A DNA stretch of 22,340 nucleotides, taken from NCBI GenBank assembly GCA_964457415.1, contig CAYWFB010000026.1:1-22340 (forward strand), read 5' to 3'. The position numbers and the translations under genes are program-made. The first letter of the stretch is position 1, and each line of letters opens with the position of its first letter. This document shows, in pieces, positions 22,243 through 22,340 of this stretch. The notes under the pieces are model-generated. The model saw nothing but the letters and a program-made list of their open reading frames with translations. It did no database searches and was not told the DNA's origin. The stretch comes from Fimenecus sp964457415. Its GTDB lineage: Bacteria > Bacillota > Clostridia > Oscillospirales > Acutalibacteraceae.

Positions 22243-22340
22243 TTAGTTGTTGGAATTATCGGGCACAGATGAACCGTCCCTCTGTGTTTCATTGTTGTTA
22301 TACTCCAAATTCGATATAAAACTTTTTCTTCTTCTTGATT
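22243..22340 (-). CDS. Possible 3' end of a minus-strand gene (runs off the right edge)
   Basis: The minus frame from the edge to TAA (22245-22243) reads a basic stretch, then an Asn/Ser-rich end (SNLEYNNNETQRDGSSVPDN). It stops 18 nt before the 22196-22224 hairpin, as a real gene end would. The ACCGTCCC repeat unit lies within it. The other minus frame that is open here runs to a stop a few codons further on. No family can be named. Confidence 0.3.
   Translation of the reverse strand, partial: SRRRKSFISNLEYNNNETQRDGSSVPDNSNN
22264..22286. repeat. Third copy of the ACCGTCCC repeat unit
   Basis: CACAG, then ACCGTCCCT (22273-22281) and CTGTG match the units at 22063-22081 and 22091-22104 with small changes. 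CACAG and CTGTG can pair. Confidence 0.6.

Noticed and set aside
1..22340. CRISPR array, tRNA, rRNA, prophage or intact insertion sequence
   Set aside because: No spaced direct-repeat series, no cloverleaf, no transposase or phage genes were seen by eye; the only repeats are those listed.

Overview
The window looks like a chromosomal segment of an anaerobic, spore-forming Clostridia-type Firmicute, probably a gut lineage. The evidence is low G+C with A/T-rich spacers, strong SD sequences, TTG/GTG starts, a spoIIGA-sigE pair, flavin/iron-sulfur redox enzymes, a MetF and a gut-type alpha-L-fucosidase. No taxon below class can be fixed by reading alone. No tRNA, rRNA, CRISPR array, prophage or intact IS was seen.

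Layout. (1) 1-559, minus strand: 5' part of a PHP-domain phosphoesterase, divergent from (2) 721-5651: a three-gene operon of a NuoE-like, a NuoF-like and a large NuoG/GltD-like fused protein. It has the architecture of an electron-bifurcating NAD(H)/NADP(H)/ferredoxin transhydrogenase of the Stn (Sporomusa-type Nfn) kind. It lacks an H-cluster and any complete molybdopterin domain, and ends at a hairpin terminator. (3) 5716-9710: a tight operon with its own promoter: metF, a DUF5685-type Cys/Asp-rich protein, a J-domain-like protein without HPD, a membrane protein, RadC and a small acidic protein, closed by a very good terminator. (4) 9763-12518: a monocistronic (alpha/alpha)6-type intracellular glycoside hydrolase, convergent with a small BofC-C-like anchored protein (12515-12832, minus). 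(5) 12942-15743: a class A penicillin-binding protein and RuvX. (6) 15747-17307: spoIIGA and sigE, the mother-cell sigma-E activation pair. (7) 17348-21905: a GlpA-like FAD/BFD protein, a second FAD/NAD oxidoreductase, a DUF1667 iron-sulfur-type protein and an overlapping GH29 fucosidase, preceded by an extended -10 promoter with a Rex-like operator. (8) 21906-22340: non-coding, repeat-rich, with a canonical promoter, a hairpin, a 14-codon ORF with its own SD and a terminator, together a candidate ~200-nt transcript. The 3' end of a minus-strand gene may enter from the right.

How the parts relate: two separate redox modules (the bifurcating transhydrogenase and the GlpA/GlpB-like/DUF1667 trio) would both exchange electrons with nicotinamide pools. 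The Rex-like site suggests the second responds to NADH/NAD+. MetF next to the transhydrogenase is a plausible consumer of its reductant, but the terminator and separate promoter mean they are not one operon. The central part is housekeeping: cell wall, recombination and sporulation.

The most notable items are the Stn-like complex with a remnant molybdopterin tail, the DUF5685/HPD-less J-protein pair, the Rex-like operator, the spoIIG-like promoter embedded in a terminator hairpin, and the small promoter-to-terminator unit at the right end.
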